Part shown: piece after piece, positions 20,203-32,395 of the stretch
Layout: every line of letters starts with the position of its first letter
How positions within the stretch are numbered: position 1 is the first letter of the stretch
Source: Zopfochytrium polystomum
Taxonomy: Eukaryota; Chytridiomycota; Chytridiomycetes; Chytridiales; Chytridiaceae
Reading direction: 5' to 3'
Length of the DNA: 64,000 nt
Assembly: GCA_025765615.1 (NCBI GenBank)
Contig: JAIVFJ010000027.1
Location: 186,001 to 250,000 of the forward strand
The notes under the pieces: model-generated
Database searches by the model: none
What the model was told of the DNA's origin: nothing
The model's input: the letters and a program-made list of their open reading frames with translations, nothing else
Position numbers and translations under genes: made by a program

Positions 20203-22578
20203 ATGAGTGACATGGACGTCGACGACAAGGCCCCACTGAAGCTGGAAGGTGTGGCGGATCTATTTTGAAAGGGGGAAGTTTGTTCTTACACAGCGATGCT
20301 TCTGGTGCGCGTATCTTTTCCAACACGCCCTGCGCCTCAGTGCTGGAGATGATCACGGACTCCCGCAACCAGCACGGTCTTCGCCATCAGGATTACCAGA
20401 GGTATCGTCAGTACTGTACACGCAAGATCAAGCGTGTTCGGAGCGTTGTTGGCCTGACTCAGGGGGAAAAGAAGAAGAAGTTCCTCAAGAAACCGATCAC
20501 ATCAGAATCCGTTAAGAGCAGCAGGTTTGAAGTTGAACCCTACTAGTCCTCTCCTTCTTAACCGTTGTTCGAATTGCCAGGCATTTAGAAATTGTGCTGT
20601 ACGAGGCAGAACGAGCGTGGAGCTACGCAATGCAGTTAAAAGCAGAGTCCGCCGCTTCACCGCGGAAGCGATTTCATCTCGTTAAGCGTCTTCAACGCGC
20701 ATCTCAGAACGCCAACAGTCTTGCAGCGCTTTGCCAGGAACTGGAAACAGACGATCGAACCAACCTTGAAGTCCAGGTTAGTAACGGTGCATCAGCATAC
20801 ATTGCAGGTTTGGAACTGAGGCATATGAAGGCGTATTCCCTTCTGATGGGAGGGTACTTGAACGTGGAGTGCCAAAAATGGCAAGTTGCCCTCGACAAAT
20901 TTGGGGCCTCTCGGACTATATATGAGAAACTTCTCTCTGCGAGCTCGGCACACCAGGAGGCCTTGTGCCAATCTTTCATCGATGCAATTGATCCGAACAT
21001 TCGGTACTGCGCGTACAATCTCCGCCTGGTTGGTGGTAGTGAGCCGAACCAGGACATCTCCGCTTTGCTCGAGATGCGCCGCCGCGCTCAAGGCGCCGGC
21101 GCCGGTTTAGATTTACTTGCTGCCCAAGTTGACGAGGTCTTGGCGCGTTCTCGTCATGATAGAGTCGCCGGGTCCTCTGCCACCGCCACAATTGAGTGGA
21201 GGGGCAAAGTTGTTCCCTGCAAGAACCAAAGGTTCATGGAAGCGCTAATGGCTGCCCAGGAGGCCGCTGCGAGTTTAGAGTCCGAGATCACCAAAGATGG
21301 ACCAATTTTGGATGAAACGAGCGGAAAGGTGCGAAGTGAAATCGTTGACAAAAGGGTCGAAAGCTACGCGAAAGTGGTTGGCTCATTTTGGGACGCAACA
21401 AAGATTGCAGAGGCGGATGTCAAAGAGGACGAGGTAAGAAACTGCACCGTCTTGGAGCGAGTCGCTGAAAGCGCTACCGCCCCAGATTGCAACGAACCGT
21501 GTGAAGTCGTCGAAGTCTGAAGAAAACACTGCGAATTTGAAGTTTATCCATTCCTACGTGTCTTTTGTTCGTTTGAACAAAACCATCGAAAGGAATCAAT
21601 TTTTGGCCGAAGCCACCACCATTAGACTGACAACAGCTACCGCGATTTCCGACAAAAAGCAGCCAAAGCCCTTTGACCTTGTTCGAGTCGACGATATCAT
21701 CCTACAAACGCTGAAAGAGATGTCAGAGTTACCGGCTGTCAAGGATGACCCATTTCTGCAGTCCACACTTTCGGTGAAGATGGCTGCGTTCAAGGGAAAG
21801 AGGTGATTTCTTGTGAGTAACGACCAGGAACAAATCTTACCAACTGTTGTCTTCTCTGGATTGGTTGTTGTATCAAATCCTATACAGGGCCGCTCACATC
21901 GCCCAGATGCTCGTTAGTCATCAGAACTTCAAGGAGGCACTTGCACTGTACAACAGGGCCAAAGAGCACACTACGCAAGCGCGTGCTGAGCTCACTCGCA
22001 TTCAGTCAAAGACAAAGTCGGGGGCAGGAAAGAAAACTGCGGCACCAGGGTCTTATTTGTCGGAGGCAGACAAACTTGAAATGGACGCTCTGGATCGGGA
22101 AGTCCGTTCCGCTGACGAGTCGTTCAGGGCGGGCTTTGCTGAAACTCACGCGCTCTGGGTGTTGCGAGGTGCAGCGGGTGTTGCTGGTAGTGTATCTAGC
22201 CTTGGAAAGGAAGTGGAATCCCTCGCATTGAAGGAAGATCCACACGCGGGAGCGCTAGCGACAGAGCCATCGCCATCGGCCAAAATGGACGCCTTTTTGA
22301 CCAACTTTGATCTAAGCCGACCTCCTGCCTTCGTAGACTTCCCTGTACGACCCAATGCTGTTCCACTCAAGCCGTACTTCTTTGACGTTGCGTTTAACGA
22401 GCTTACATATCCCGAGGAAAATATTCGCCGAAGGTCTGCCGGGCTTAGTCGCCTTGCATCATCAACAGCAATTGAGGCAGACCTCTCTGGACAAAAAGGT
22501 TCGCCAGCGAACCCGCCCGGCTCGCCCGCAGCCTCTAGCATCGGGGGTTTCTTGAGTGGGTTATGGTCGCGAAAGTAA
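20203..22578 (+). CDS. SRP68: Signal recognition particle subunit SRP68
   Basis: SRP68 binds 7S RNA together with SRP72 and belongs to the particle that targets nascent secretory proteins to the ER. The RNA-binding domain starts with the family signature HGLRHQDYQRYRQYC (about 20370-20415), followed by RKIKRVRSVVGL. After an intron near 20545-20590 comes ERAWSYAMQLKAE and PRKRFHLVKRLQRA. Further exons run to about 21433, 21486-21800 and about 21890-22578, with small introns (one ends ATACAG near 21890). The C-terminus holds the expected conserved block DLSRPPAFVDFPVRPNAVPLKPYFFDVAFN. The start at ATG 20203 (MSDMDVDDKAPLKLE) is plausible, but the first intron is not resolved because the frame changes between 20250 and 20270. 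Confidence 0.9.
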
Positions 22579-23033
22579 TTATATTGTACCTTTGGGCTGT
22601 ATGTTGACGCAAACATGAAACGGCGGCCGAATGGGATTGTGGACAATATGACGGAATTCGCACAAATCACTCCCTGACGTTTTAAAATGCCCGAGAAAGA
22701 AAGAGTGCAGGATGTGAAGCGCATCCTGAACCTGTTTTAGCGATGGAAGGTCAGATTCCGCTGGCTGGATAGTTACGTGCGAATTGCTGAGGGCGTTAAT
22801 GTTTTGTTTTTTTTTTTGGTATTTTGGGAGGACCCATTGCACCATTGCAGCTGGGCTGAAAAGAGATTTTCGGGGAAAAGATGCGGCATTCCCTTGGGCG
22901 GAGGTATTGTGCATACGCACCAAACGGAATGCCGAGTGCCGAATCAAACGAAACCATGTCAGAATGCTTTGGTGGCGTTCAAGTTTCCTCCTATGCACAT
23001 TTACTACGAAAAAAAACACCAGGCAGAATGATT
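22579..23033. other. Intergenic, 3' of SRP68
   Basis: No convincing gene. It contains a poly-T run near 22803-22817. Small frames here lack any recognisable domain. Confidence 0.4.
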
Positions 23034-23455
23034 AGGGGGTGTCAAACCCCTTCCCCGCACGGACTGGTTTAAAACGAAATGGATTCCGCTTTGCACTGTT
23101 TTTTTATTTCGTTTCCAACGAAATGAAAGTTGGTGGTCAAACCTGGCAATGGCGATGGCGATGGATATGGAGAAGGGGAGAGAGGACGAGAGGCAGACTG
23201 AGAGACAAACCACCTAGCCCCCCATTATTGGAAAGTTTTTCAATGTGCGGCAACCTTCCAAAAATGGGAAACAAAACATGATAAACAACGCTGGTTTGCA
23301 ACGAAAGTCTTTCCAACGAAAGCTCCTCGTGAGGAGCTTTCCGCAAAAGAAACGTTTTGATGGGTCCAAAATGGCAGTTTGCAACGGTGGCGGAAAAATT
23401 GTGCAACATTTTGTTTGTCTGTTCCCAACAAAAAAGAGGGGGTTTGACAACCCCT
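23034..23455. mobile_element. MITE-like element with 17-bp terminal inverted repeats
   Basis: The left end AGGGGGTGTCAAACCCC and the inverted right end AGGGGTTGTCAAACCCC differ at one base. ATT flanks both sides (23031-23033 and 23456-23458; ATTA if the terminal base is shared). It is about 422 bp with no coding capacity. The interior has several AACGAAA motifs and a perfect 11-bp hairpin (GAAAGCTCCTC / GAGGAGCTTTC with a 2-nt loop, about 23318-23341). A non-autonomous DNA transposon fits best; the superfamily cannot be assigned from the ends alone. Confidence 0.7.
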
Positions 23456-24046
23456 ATTAGAACGTGAATCTCAGTTAGCAAATAGTAAAAAAAAGTCGGA
23501 GTCAGTGGCAGGTTTGGTACTAGAATAAAATGTTACTAGATTAAAATGAAGACTGTATAGTGGAAAATTTAATAACGTAAGGAAATGACTGTCAATCCCG
23601 CTTTGTGATGGGTGACAATAAGTGATGAGGCTGTGTGAGATGTAATGTGCAAACCTTATCATAGGAAAGAAAATACTTGAAAACCTAAACTAAGACCAAT
23701 GCCTTCTGTGTGGTACTTGAGAATCGCAAAGAGGCAGAAAGCAACTGATCAGATGGCTGGCCTTCCCAAAGGATTGCTCCCCACAGTCCAACTGCCAATT
23801 GGAATTTGCAGGCCGCTGCATGAAGAGAGACTTTTGTCTACAATTCAATGTTGGATGTGCACAATGTAGCCACTGGGCAAGTGCATCCCCACCACAGGTC
23901 TCTGCTGAGATAATTGGCGCCAGCTGCGACCCAGGTGGATTTCAGACATTATGTGACCGTGGAGGATTGATGTTTCCAAGTTGCTGAAAGTCGAAGCATT
24001 TCGCTTTCCCATTCATTCTATATAACCTTGTCAGTGCACCGAGCAT
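23456..24046. other. Intergenic, upstream of the FSH1-type hydrolase
   Basis: AT-rich on the left, more mixed on the right. A TATA-like TATATAA lies near 24020, about 27 bp before the hydrolase ATG. No gene recognised. Confidence 0.4.
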
Positions 24047-25138
24047 ATGGCATCGCCCAAACTGAGGATCCTCTGCCTGCATGGGTTTTCACAAAACGCC
24101 AACCTGTTCCGCAAGAGAACTGCGGTTCTGCGAAAGGATCTTGCGCCGATCGCTGAGCTGGGTGAGCACTGACACCACTGACCTGGCAGATCGTTCCCAC
24201 TGTCGCTGATCGCCACTCTTTCACCGGCGGTAGTATACATAAGCGCCCCACACCTAGCCCCTGTAACAGAGGACGAGGTTGCGAAACTGGATGCGAATAA
24301 ACTGAAGAATTATGCTGCAAGTGAGTGGACAACCCCGTCCGTTGTGGCCGCGAAGTTGACGTTGCAGCTGAGAAGACAGCGAGGATGCGGCGCGAGCATG
24401 GTGGATTGCTTCGGCGGACAAAACCAATCTCGTTGGTTACGAGGATTCGCTAAGCTTTGTTCAACAGTTGAGTGCGCAGGAGCATCGCAGTGCGTATTGC
24501 GACCCTTGCATTGTACTCTTCAAAATGACCTCCCCACTTTTGGTCTCTGATAGTCTTGTTGCAGGACTTGGATATCTCAGGGACCGTTCCACGGTATTCT
24601 CGGGTTCTCGCAAGGGGCTGCATTTGCAGCTTTGGTCGCGACTGAGTTTATGATCCCCTCGACAGCCACAGCATCGGCAACAGTGGAAAGACTGCGAACG
24701 ATTGCTCCCCCAATGTTCCTGATTCTCATCAGTGGCTTCGCGTCGGTCGCTGGCGCGACTGACGGAGTCCTCGACCGGTGGGCGTCGCAGCCAGGGTCTG
24801 TGCTCCCGCCCCCTTCGCTTCACGTCATAGGCCAGAGCGACAGCTGGGTTAATCCAGAACGCAGCCGGGACTTGGTTGCGCAGCTGGCGCGGCTGTCGGA
24901 GGAGGATGCCAAGGCGCCGGACGCACTCGCAAAAGCAGGCGTGACGGTCCTCTACCATGAGGGCGGCCACTTAGTGCCGACGGGGGCCGAGATGCGCCTT
25001 AAGTTTCGTGAATACGTCGGCCGATTCGTGAACGGAGCTGGCGGACACGGCGGCGGTGGCGAAGCTGCGGCGAATGGTGCATCGGCAGGGGTAGATGGGC
25101 AGGCGGTGCTGAGCAGCGACGCGATGGCCACTGACTGA
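24047..25138 (+). CDS. FSH1-family serine hydrolase (alpha/beta hydrolase)
   Basis: The ATG at 24047 opens with RILCLHGFSQNANLFRKRT, the N-terminal signature of the FSH1/OVCA2 family. After introns at about 24167-24231 and 24320-24378 the frame continues VYISAPHLAPVTEDE and WWIASADKTNLVGYEDSL. The nucleophile elbow GILGFSQGAAFAALVA (Ser in GFSQG) is in the exon after about 24579. The acid is in HVIGQSDSWV (about 24830) and the catalytic His in YHEGGHLVP (about 24970). The triad is therefore complete and the enzyme probably active as a carboxylesterase; physiological substrates of this family are mostly undefined. The C-terminus is extended by a Gly/Ala-rich tail after VGRFV. Confidence 0.88.
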
Positions 25139-25768
25139 CTGATTGATGATCGATTGAAAAACAACGTAGAGGAGTCCTTCTGGTATTTGAGTTGATGTCC
25201 TGCTGGTCCTTCAGCTCTTTCGCCCTCAACTTAGTGTACAGATAATGGCCGGTGCGCGAAAGGACTCAAGAGAGCACTGTGACAGGGGGATCCGTCACTT
25301 GTTGTGCAAAACTGCACGTTCCGTCTTCTTTCTGACAGTCTCGAACCACAACCCTGCGCCCCGACGCCGGCCGTACTAGCGACCGTCGTGCATGCTGGGG
25401 CACTGTACGTCACTCACTGTACGTAAGGAAAAAGAGCTTAAATAATTACAGATCCGACGAGCCATGACCACATCCAGACTGTGCGGAGGGAGGTGAGGGA
25501 GGCTTGGGTGAAGAGCCCTGGCGACATGTGAAACATGGCGAACAAGGCCGCACATGACGTCATTGTTGCGTCTTTCATTCCTTCCAGCCAATCACAGTTC
25601 AAATGAGATATCAGGAAAGACTTGCCAAATCGGGCAAGCGCAGACAAAAGCGGAAAGGAAGAGAAAAAAAAAAATTAAAATAAAAAGAAGAACAAAGACT
25701 GGCGTGGCGGCACAGCAAGCGCACCAGCAGCCCCCGCGCTCGCGGTTATCTGTCGCCGCTGACTGGAC
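25139..25768. other. Intergenic, upstream of the Pellino gene
   Basis: No gene recognised. Contains a short A-rich stretch (about 25660-25690) and gene-type composition; probably the 3' UTR of the hydrolase and the promoter/5' UTR of the Pellino-type ligase. Confidence 0.4.
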
Positions 25769-28700
25769 ATGCAATCCCACAACGACGACGAGGGCGCCGC
25801 CGCCGCCGCCGCCGTGGCCGCAGCGGCTTCAGCAACTGCGGATACCGCCGCGTCTTTGCTGTCGCCGACTGCATCAAGCAGCCCACGCAGCATCCCGCGC
25901 GCCCAAGCCGTGGTGGAAGCAGCTGTCCTTGTGAACCCGTCCCGCTCGCCACCGCAACAAACAGCCTCCTCCTTTCCCCCTCTATCCTCAACACCCCCCT
26001 TGCCGTCATCTCCTCGGCTCGCACAGAGGGCAATTAACAGTGCTGCGTCGGCTCCGCAAGGTTCTTATACCAATGTGACCTTCAACGGCGCATCGTTCAC
26101 CGAGGGCTTGCCTCGCCTGTCTTCGTCCCCTCCGGCTGGCCTGAGCACATTCTTGGCTCGCCGCCAAACTTCGCAGCTTTCGCTGGCTGGAGGCGTCCAG
26201 GAGCCTGCCGATGTCTCTGGGAGCGGCGGGCCCTCACACCAAGCACCTCCAGAAAATACTTTAGTCGAATCAAACGCTTCGCCCTCAATTTCAGCTGCAA
26301 CTGTCAGCCCGCGGTCTCGAATAAGTAGAGAATTCACGGCCGACCGGATAGAGACCGTCGGCGATCAGGACTTTCGATCTCTAACGGCAGTCTTGGGCAC
26401 ATCTCCCCCGAGGCGCGGTGCCGTCCGCGGCAGCTTTTCTCTCCTTGCTTCGCTTTCGTCCACTCCGCCAGAGGCCCAGTATTCAATTCGATCATCACCC
26501 TCTTCTTCAACATTTCCGGATTTGAATGTGCGGGGTGGTGATGACGGAGGTACAACGCGAAGCAGTCACCCGTTTGGTCGGCGGTCGTCTTTCCTAAACA
26601 GATCAATCCATTCTGAGCCGTCGGAGCCCCCCTTAGAATACGGAAAAATCATCGTGCTTGGTTATAAAGCATCGCTTACGGCGTTCTCAACGGGATCGTC
26701 GAAAGTAAGTCTATTTTCATTGGCACTGTGCCACTCAGCGTGACAAATGATCTCAACAAATGCTCTCCAATTGTCAGGTCCAGACACTTCGTGAAGGTGA
26801 TCATAGTGCTCAATTGACAGAGTTGAATTTAAAAACTCGATTGTCTACTTTATCAGGGGGCAGTCACACTTTTTATCTCCACCGTCGTTCTTCTCCCAAC
26901 GGCTTTTCCACCCCAAAGGCCGTCCACGATGTTGATCCAGACCTTCCGTCCTCCCAACATGTCTCGAACTTCTTGTTCAATCTTCAAGTTAACCCAAAGG
27001 ACTCTCCTCTCATCACCATGATCCAACCGATTGCACAGCTGATGCAAATCATACCCAACCATCCGTCGGATATCATTCCAGACTCCCCCTCCACGTCTCA
27101 TCCAAGTTCAGCTCGGTTGGAGCGTTCAAGCAGCTTTCATCAGCAGCTTACACCCCAGCCGCGCCAGTCAATAAGCATTCTGGAAGCCGGCTCGTCGGAT
27201 GGCAGGCCTCAATATGATCTACTAAGCGGAAGGCTTGAGGACAACCGAGAAGGCTCGTTTCGATCGCCACGTCGGCGGCATTCTTCCATGAGTGTTGGAG
27301 ATGGGTCTATTCGCAGCATACCAAGCGAGGAAGTCGTCGGTGGCTCCTCTGGCAGTTTCGGAAACGATATGCCCTCCAAAACCCGCTGCATTGCTTTGAA
27401 GGTATGTTACTTAAAGTTAGCGGATAACTCTTACGTGACGCGATTGTTGGTCAAAACAGTCTCCGTCCGACCCTTCTAAGTATATCATCAATTGGTGCAA
27501 ACACTCTGAGTCTACCGATCTTTTCCAGGTCTGAAGTTGCATTTTGTATCTATTCTAAACTTTTATGAAGATGGGACGCGAGGCTGGACAAGGCGTAGAT
27601 ATGCTTGTGCCCGGTCCATCGTATATTCGACAGCGCAGTTCTTGGAGTGCAGAGTCCTCTGGACCAAGGCATTCGCCTTTTTTAATGACGTCGCATCAGC
27701 CACGATTTCCATTTCGGTTGCTTTGCTCGAGATCCGCTCCATACACTACGCGAATATTCGCGGGAGCATTTGACGCCCAGGGAAGATTGGTCCTGGGGAA
27801 AAAGTCCATTCGATTTACTGCAGGTCACAAGACCAGGCGAGACTGGCGAATGAGCACACCCAGCACAAACATAAGTTCCATTTCGGTCGACGCCCTTCCA
27901 GAGAGCTCTGTTCTGGTTTGGAGAAGGGACTGGATAGACCCGGGAGCATCACGATGGTCTCGTAGTGAACTGAAAGGACGGTGGGTTGAGGTTTCGGCTG
28001 TTAGAGGTAATGCCTATTCTTTGAGGCCCGATCCCAAGAGCAAAGGCCAAAAAATCGAAGAGTTGGACGATGGAGAAGACGGCCTTAACCTTGGGGATGA
28101 AGCAATTATCTATGCGGGAGGGGTTTGCTTTTGGTGGAAGTCCTCGCAAGGCAAAGGGGAGATTGATGAGGTTGGGGTTTCGTCACAAGCAAGTGAAAAG
28201 AAGTCCATGGCTGCTAAAACCTGGGGACTTGAGTCTTTTAGTGAGATGATGCAAGACTTCGAAAGAAAGGTGGGAGCTTCGAAGTTTGCAATGACTCGTA
28301 ACGTGTTTCACAAGGTTATTTGCCCGGTGACGCTTGATAATATACTCGTCGATCACATGGCCGAGTCTATCAGTGGAAGGTCCTTGAAGCCATGGAGTCG
28401 GCTCTTTACTCGTCTTCGATGGACTCAGGAAGCTGCAGGCAATGAGAGTACAGAAGCAGACAATGCTCTGAATCTTCAAGAAGCTTTAAGTGCTTGCTCC
28501 GATGTAGGCGAGGGGCAAAATCTGGTTACAAAACGGCCCTGGGTCTTCATAGCCTGTGGGCATGTTGTCTCTTTTATCGAACCCAAGTTTCTTCGTCCAG
28601 TCGTAGAGGAGCGGCGGCGCAGTCTTATAGGAGGAGGGCAGGATGTTGAAAATGCAGCACAAGAAGCAGAGGCAACAGCGGAGGCGAACCAAGCTGCATA

Positions 28701-29184
28701 CGCGTTTGACCCACAATCTGCAGCAGCAGCTATTTCCGCGCTTCGTACGCACTGCGTTGTATGTCGGACGGTTTCTCGATTCGTTCCCCTTGTTGCTCGT
28801 GCGCAGCCAGACTTGCTCTGCGGTCCAGCAGCATTTGTTTTCGATCCTTGCGGACACGTCATTCATGAAGAAGGAGCAACTATGTGGGGAAGAGAGGTCG
28901 CTGTTCCTCGGCTCGCAACGGTTGCACGAGATGCCAACGGCGTCATTCGAACGACCGCCAAGGCGCACGGCATTGGCACCCCAGTGATTGGCACAGACTT
29001 GGAGGCGCCTGCTGTAACAGACACCGCAGCCGTGTGTGGACCTGTTCGCGTGGAGGAGTATCCCGGCTTCAGCCTGTTTGGAAGTGCACCCCGCGCGGGT
29101 GGAACTGGTGGGTGGTGCCATTTTTGCCCGTTCTGCGCTACGGAGACAGTTGGTGTCCGAAGACTTTACTGCGTTACGGAGTGA
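25769..29184 (+). CDS. Pellino-type E3 ubiquitin ligase
   Basis: Pellino proteins use an FHA-like domain to bind phosphoproteins and a C-terminal RING-like domain to ubiquitinate them; in animals they act in Toll/IL-1 receptor signalling. After a Ser-rich N-terminus of about 280 residues comes the FHA start YGKIIVLGYKASL, then (exon from about 26778) TFYLHRRSSPNGF, a short exon ending ESTDLFQ, and MGREAGQGVDMLVPG. The FHA wing region reads YTTRIFAGAFDAQGRLVLGK and GDEAIIYAGGVCFWWKS. The RING-like part has ICPVTLDNI, RPWVFIACGHVV, CVVCRTVSRFVPLV, FVFDPCGHVIHEEGATMW and HFCPFCATE. The domain order matches animal Pellinos throughout. Exons: about 25769-26704, 26778-27402, 27466-27532, 27566-29184. 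Upstream kinases and substrates are unknown outside animals. Confidence 0.85.
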
Positions 29185-29494
29185 TTTTGTGAAAGCGTTC
29201 AATGTAGCCTCATTCGATTGTAGTGTCTCTTTCTACATGGTTATGTAGTCAGATAGGGTCTGTGCAATGCACTCGGCCTGAACGGAGGAAACTCGGTGTT
29301 CGTGGTTTTGCTGCGGTCAATCATCGAGTAGCAACGAGCACCTTCGCTTTTGCATGAAAGCAGCCCCACAATGAGAAAAATCATCGAGCAGTTTTCTTGG
29401 AACATAAGACTACTTTAGTTGCACAGACAATGCATTAAAACATCATAGAAAGACTTTTATCACCGACACCAAAGGAAAGGATCCGCTACCATTG
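29185..29494. other. Convergent intergenic spacer
   Basis: 3' ends of the Pellino-type gene (plus) and the membrane-protein gene (minus) face each other here. No separate feature seen. Confidence 0.4.
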
Positions 29495-31785
29495 CTACCA
29501 TGCGTTCTGGTCAGAAAATTTGACGTTCTCAAACAGATGGTCATCCTCTTGCTCAACATCGCCAGCCTGACGATAGGCCGGTCTTTGCTCTTGCTGCCGC
29601 TGAGAATCGGACAGTTGCCCATCGTGCCGATCTTCTGGGGCGTTAGGCTGCCCAATTCGAGAAGAGGAGCGTCCACCCTGGGCACGCATTGCTGATGATG
29701 TCACACTTCGCTGAGTTAACCACTGTGAAGCGGAGGAGGCTGCTCCGCCTTGGTCAATAGCAAAGGATGGAGCGGCTGAAGAGTCGGATGTTCCGGATAC
29801 ACCAGACGGCGGCGTCCAGCCGCCACTGTCTGATGGAGTTTGGGTATTACCGGCAACAGCTGATTGATCGACACGGAGATTGGTCGAAAAGTTTCCATTA
29901 GGATGCCCATCTTGCCGATGAGCGTAAATCACCAATGGTGCCATTGGAACCACTCCTCCATTGCTTGGTCCGACGGCTTGGCTCGTACCAGCGAAGAGTC
30001 GCCTCGCAGTTTGAGGCTTGGGAGCGTTTTCTGCCGGCAGCATCCAAGGAGGGATCTCTGCGCTATCGCCTCCGAAGGAGGTGTTTCCGGGCATCGAGCT
30101 TGATACATCATCATCGACCCAACCCATCATGTGACTTTGGGATATAGAAGTGCCTTGTGAGGCGGAAACAGGGTTGCGGACTACTGCACTGCTTGGAGCC
30201 CCATCGATCTCTTCAATGAAGCTCGCACGAGCAAGACGCTGGTTCTGGGCTTGGAGACTCCTGTTGTTCAGACGGTTCGCACCCGTTTCTGACTCAATAA
30301 AAGGAATCACTGGTCCCTGGCGGACGATCTCTTCCTTTCCGGGTCGGTGCGAGAGAGAGTTTGGCACTTCTCTTTGCGTCCCTGCTACAGTCGTCAATTC
30401 GCTCTTTGATTGCATGGTGTCTGGTTGGGTATTTCCAACGGGCACGACCCACGCACTTGCGGCGTCTTTGCTGTCTGCGCGGTGGCGGTTGCCGTAATAC
30501 CCCTGAGTTGTGCTGCGCGCAGCACCGGAAGAAGACGACCAGGGACCTTCTCGCATTTCCACCTCTGCTTCTGCCTCAATATTCTGGCGCTCGGCCTGCC
30601 GGATCGCGCGATCTTGTTTACGCTGTTCGCTTCGCACTCTTTCCGAAGAGGCCCCAGCATCACGAATTTTGAACAGAAATAAAAGGAATATAGATAGGCG
30701 GAGTGATGTCGAAAAAGCAGAGAGACCAGTATAAAATGCCGTCGTTGTTTGCACCCGAAAGCCGATGAGGAAGGCGAGTTGCAAAAGAGTCTGCATTTGA
30801 AGCATCGTGTTATTGGGCATCATTGGCTTGCGAAGAAATACGTCCTCCCTACCTCAATCACGAGGTAGACAACCCCAGTACTGTAAAGGGACACAAATAG
30901 GGCTTTGCTTTTGAGACCTCGCAATCGCGGCAGATAGAACTGAACGACGAAGTCTTTCGAAAAATTCTGTTAATACAACGCTACGCAAGTGATCAATGGG
31001 CACTCACAACCCGACAAGAAGAGCGACGAGGCAGCTTGTACAATAGAAAGCCAGCTATACGCAGCTGCACCGTTCGCCCGCTTGTCGAACTGCTGTGATA
31101 GCGCACCATATGCCCAATAAATCCCGACTATCGCAACCGAGAGAGATTCCCCAACAAGCCAGGCCAAAGCTAGCCAGCGAAGAATCTTGCTTCTTATCGG
31201 AACAACAGCAGTGAATCGGAGGTATAGAACCCAAATGAATGTTTCCGAAGTGGTAAGCAGCATCGACACAGATCCAAGGTTGGTCCAGTAGACACTGCAC
31301 ACACCATTAGCACTGATGATCACATTTTCTGACCAACATACTTTGGAGACGGAACAAGTCGCCCGAATGGAACAACGGCAGCAAAAACCGCAAACGAATG
31401 TCCCAGCAGAGTGAAGCCGATGAGAAAGGCAGTAATGTTGTTCTTGTTCGCAAACGACAACCAAAAAACAATGAAAGTACCTGCAGAAAGGTAAGCACGT
31501 CTTCCAAATTTGTCGACGACAATTACCAAGGGAAAGCGTGATAGCTGATATTCGAAGAGACAGGTCGGTCACCTGGTCTGGTGTGAAGAGGCCGTAACGA
31601 ACTGCAACATCACTTTTCCACGTTCCATTCGAGAAAATAGCTTCTAAAGTCTCCGCTGAGTAGCCGACACGAAGAACGTCGGAACCAGAGGGAGGATGGC
31701 CAGACGAGGCTGCAGCGACGGTCGTAATAAGAAGCAGAATCAACGACAGGATAAGCATGGGCGTCATGGTGAGGGCGCTGCTCAT
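29495..31785 (-). CDS. Signal-peptide polytopic membrane protein with Ser-rich tail
   Basis: ATG 31785 begins MSSALTMTPMLILSLILLLI, a strong signal peptide ending near VAAASS, followed by a short luminal region with one N-glycosylation site (SNGTW). Membrane segments then follow: AYLSAGTFIVFWLSFA, TAFLIGFTLLGHSFAVFAAV (about 31520-31320), and VSMLLTTSETFIWVLYL, WLALAWLVGESLSVAIVGIY, AYSWLSIVQAASSLFL (about 31290-31020), with more near 30950-30700. About seven spans precede a cytosolic tail of about 390 residues rich in Ser, Gly and Gln (30640-29495). Topology resembles a 7TM receptor, but no known family is recognised. Intron positions are approximate. It is transcribed divergently from fimbrin. 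Confidence 0.6.
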
Positions 31786-31896
31786 TAGTCGGTTTGCTAG
31801 AGCACGGTGCCTGCTCTTAATGAGTGATGAGACCTCTCTTTTGTTTTTAAGCGGCAGTGAGCAATCCCGCCGATGTAGGTTGGGCGTTCGTGGATG

Positions 31897-31997
31897 AACA
31901 GAATGGACGGATGGACGGATGGATGGGATGGATGGGATGGATGGATGGGATGGATGGATGAACCGGATGGATCGGTTGACGGACCGATGGATGTATG
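31897..31997. repeat. (GGAT)n microsatellite in divergent promoter
   Basis: Imperfect GGAT/GGGAT repeats of about 100 bp between the start codons of the membrane protein (31785, minus) and fimbrin (32396, plus). Length changes here could affect spacing of a shared promoter. Confidence 0.93.
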
Positions 31998-32395
31998 AAT
32001 GAGTGGTTGGATGGGCGCCGCGGCTGGGAGAAGGGACAGCAGTCGTGGCGGCGGCGGCGGCGACGGCTCGAGGGGTAAGTTTTTGTCTTCCGGCCAATGC
32101 AGCAGCGCGTGCTGCCGAGCGCCGATAAGATTGACCGACTTTTTTTCTCTATGCGCAGCATAACGAACGGGCTGAAGAGACAGAGGAACGCCAGACAAAA
32201 CTTTTGAGCAGGCTGATTTCGAAGTCCGACGTAAATATTGTCGGCAAGGCAAGCCCCCCTCCCCCCAAGCACACGAACTTGTTACGCCTGCTCTGTTTTT
32301 TTTTGTTTTTCAAATCCCGCCGAGATTGAGGTCGCACCGCTGCTGGCAAAGTGCTTATTGCCCAGTCCAACCGCGTCCTGCGAGATTCTCCACGC

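Noticed and set aside
21434..21520. SRP68 exon ending CNEPCEVVEV at 21520
   Set aside because: A GTAAGA donor at 21434 and an acceptor AG near 21485 shift into the frame that continues the SRP68 protein; the extension is intron read-through.
30970..32097. Single 375-codon frame as the membrane protein
   Set aside because: It begins in the GGAT repeat and crosses introns; the signal peptide at ATG 31785 marks the real start, and membrane segments lie in other frames for part of it.
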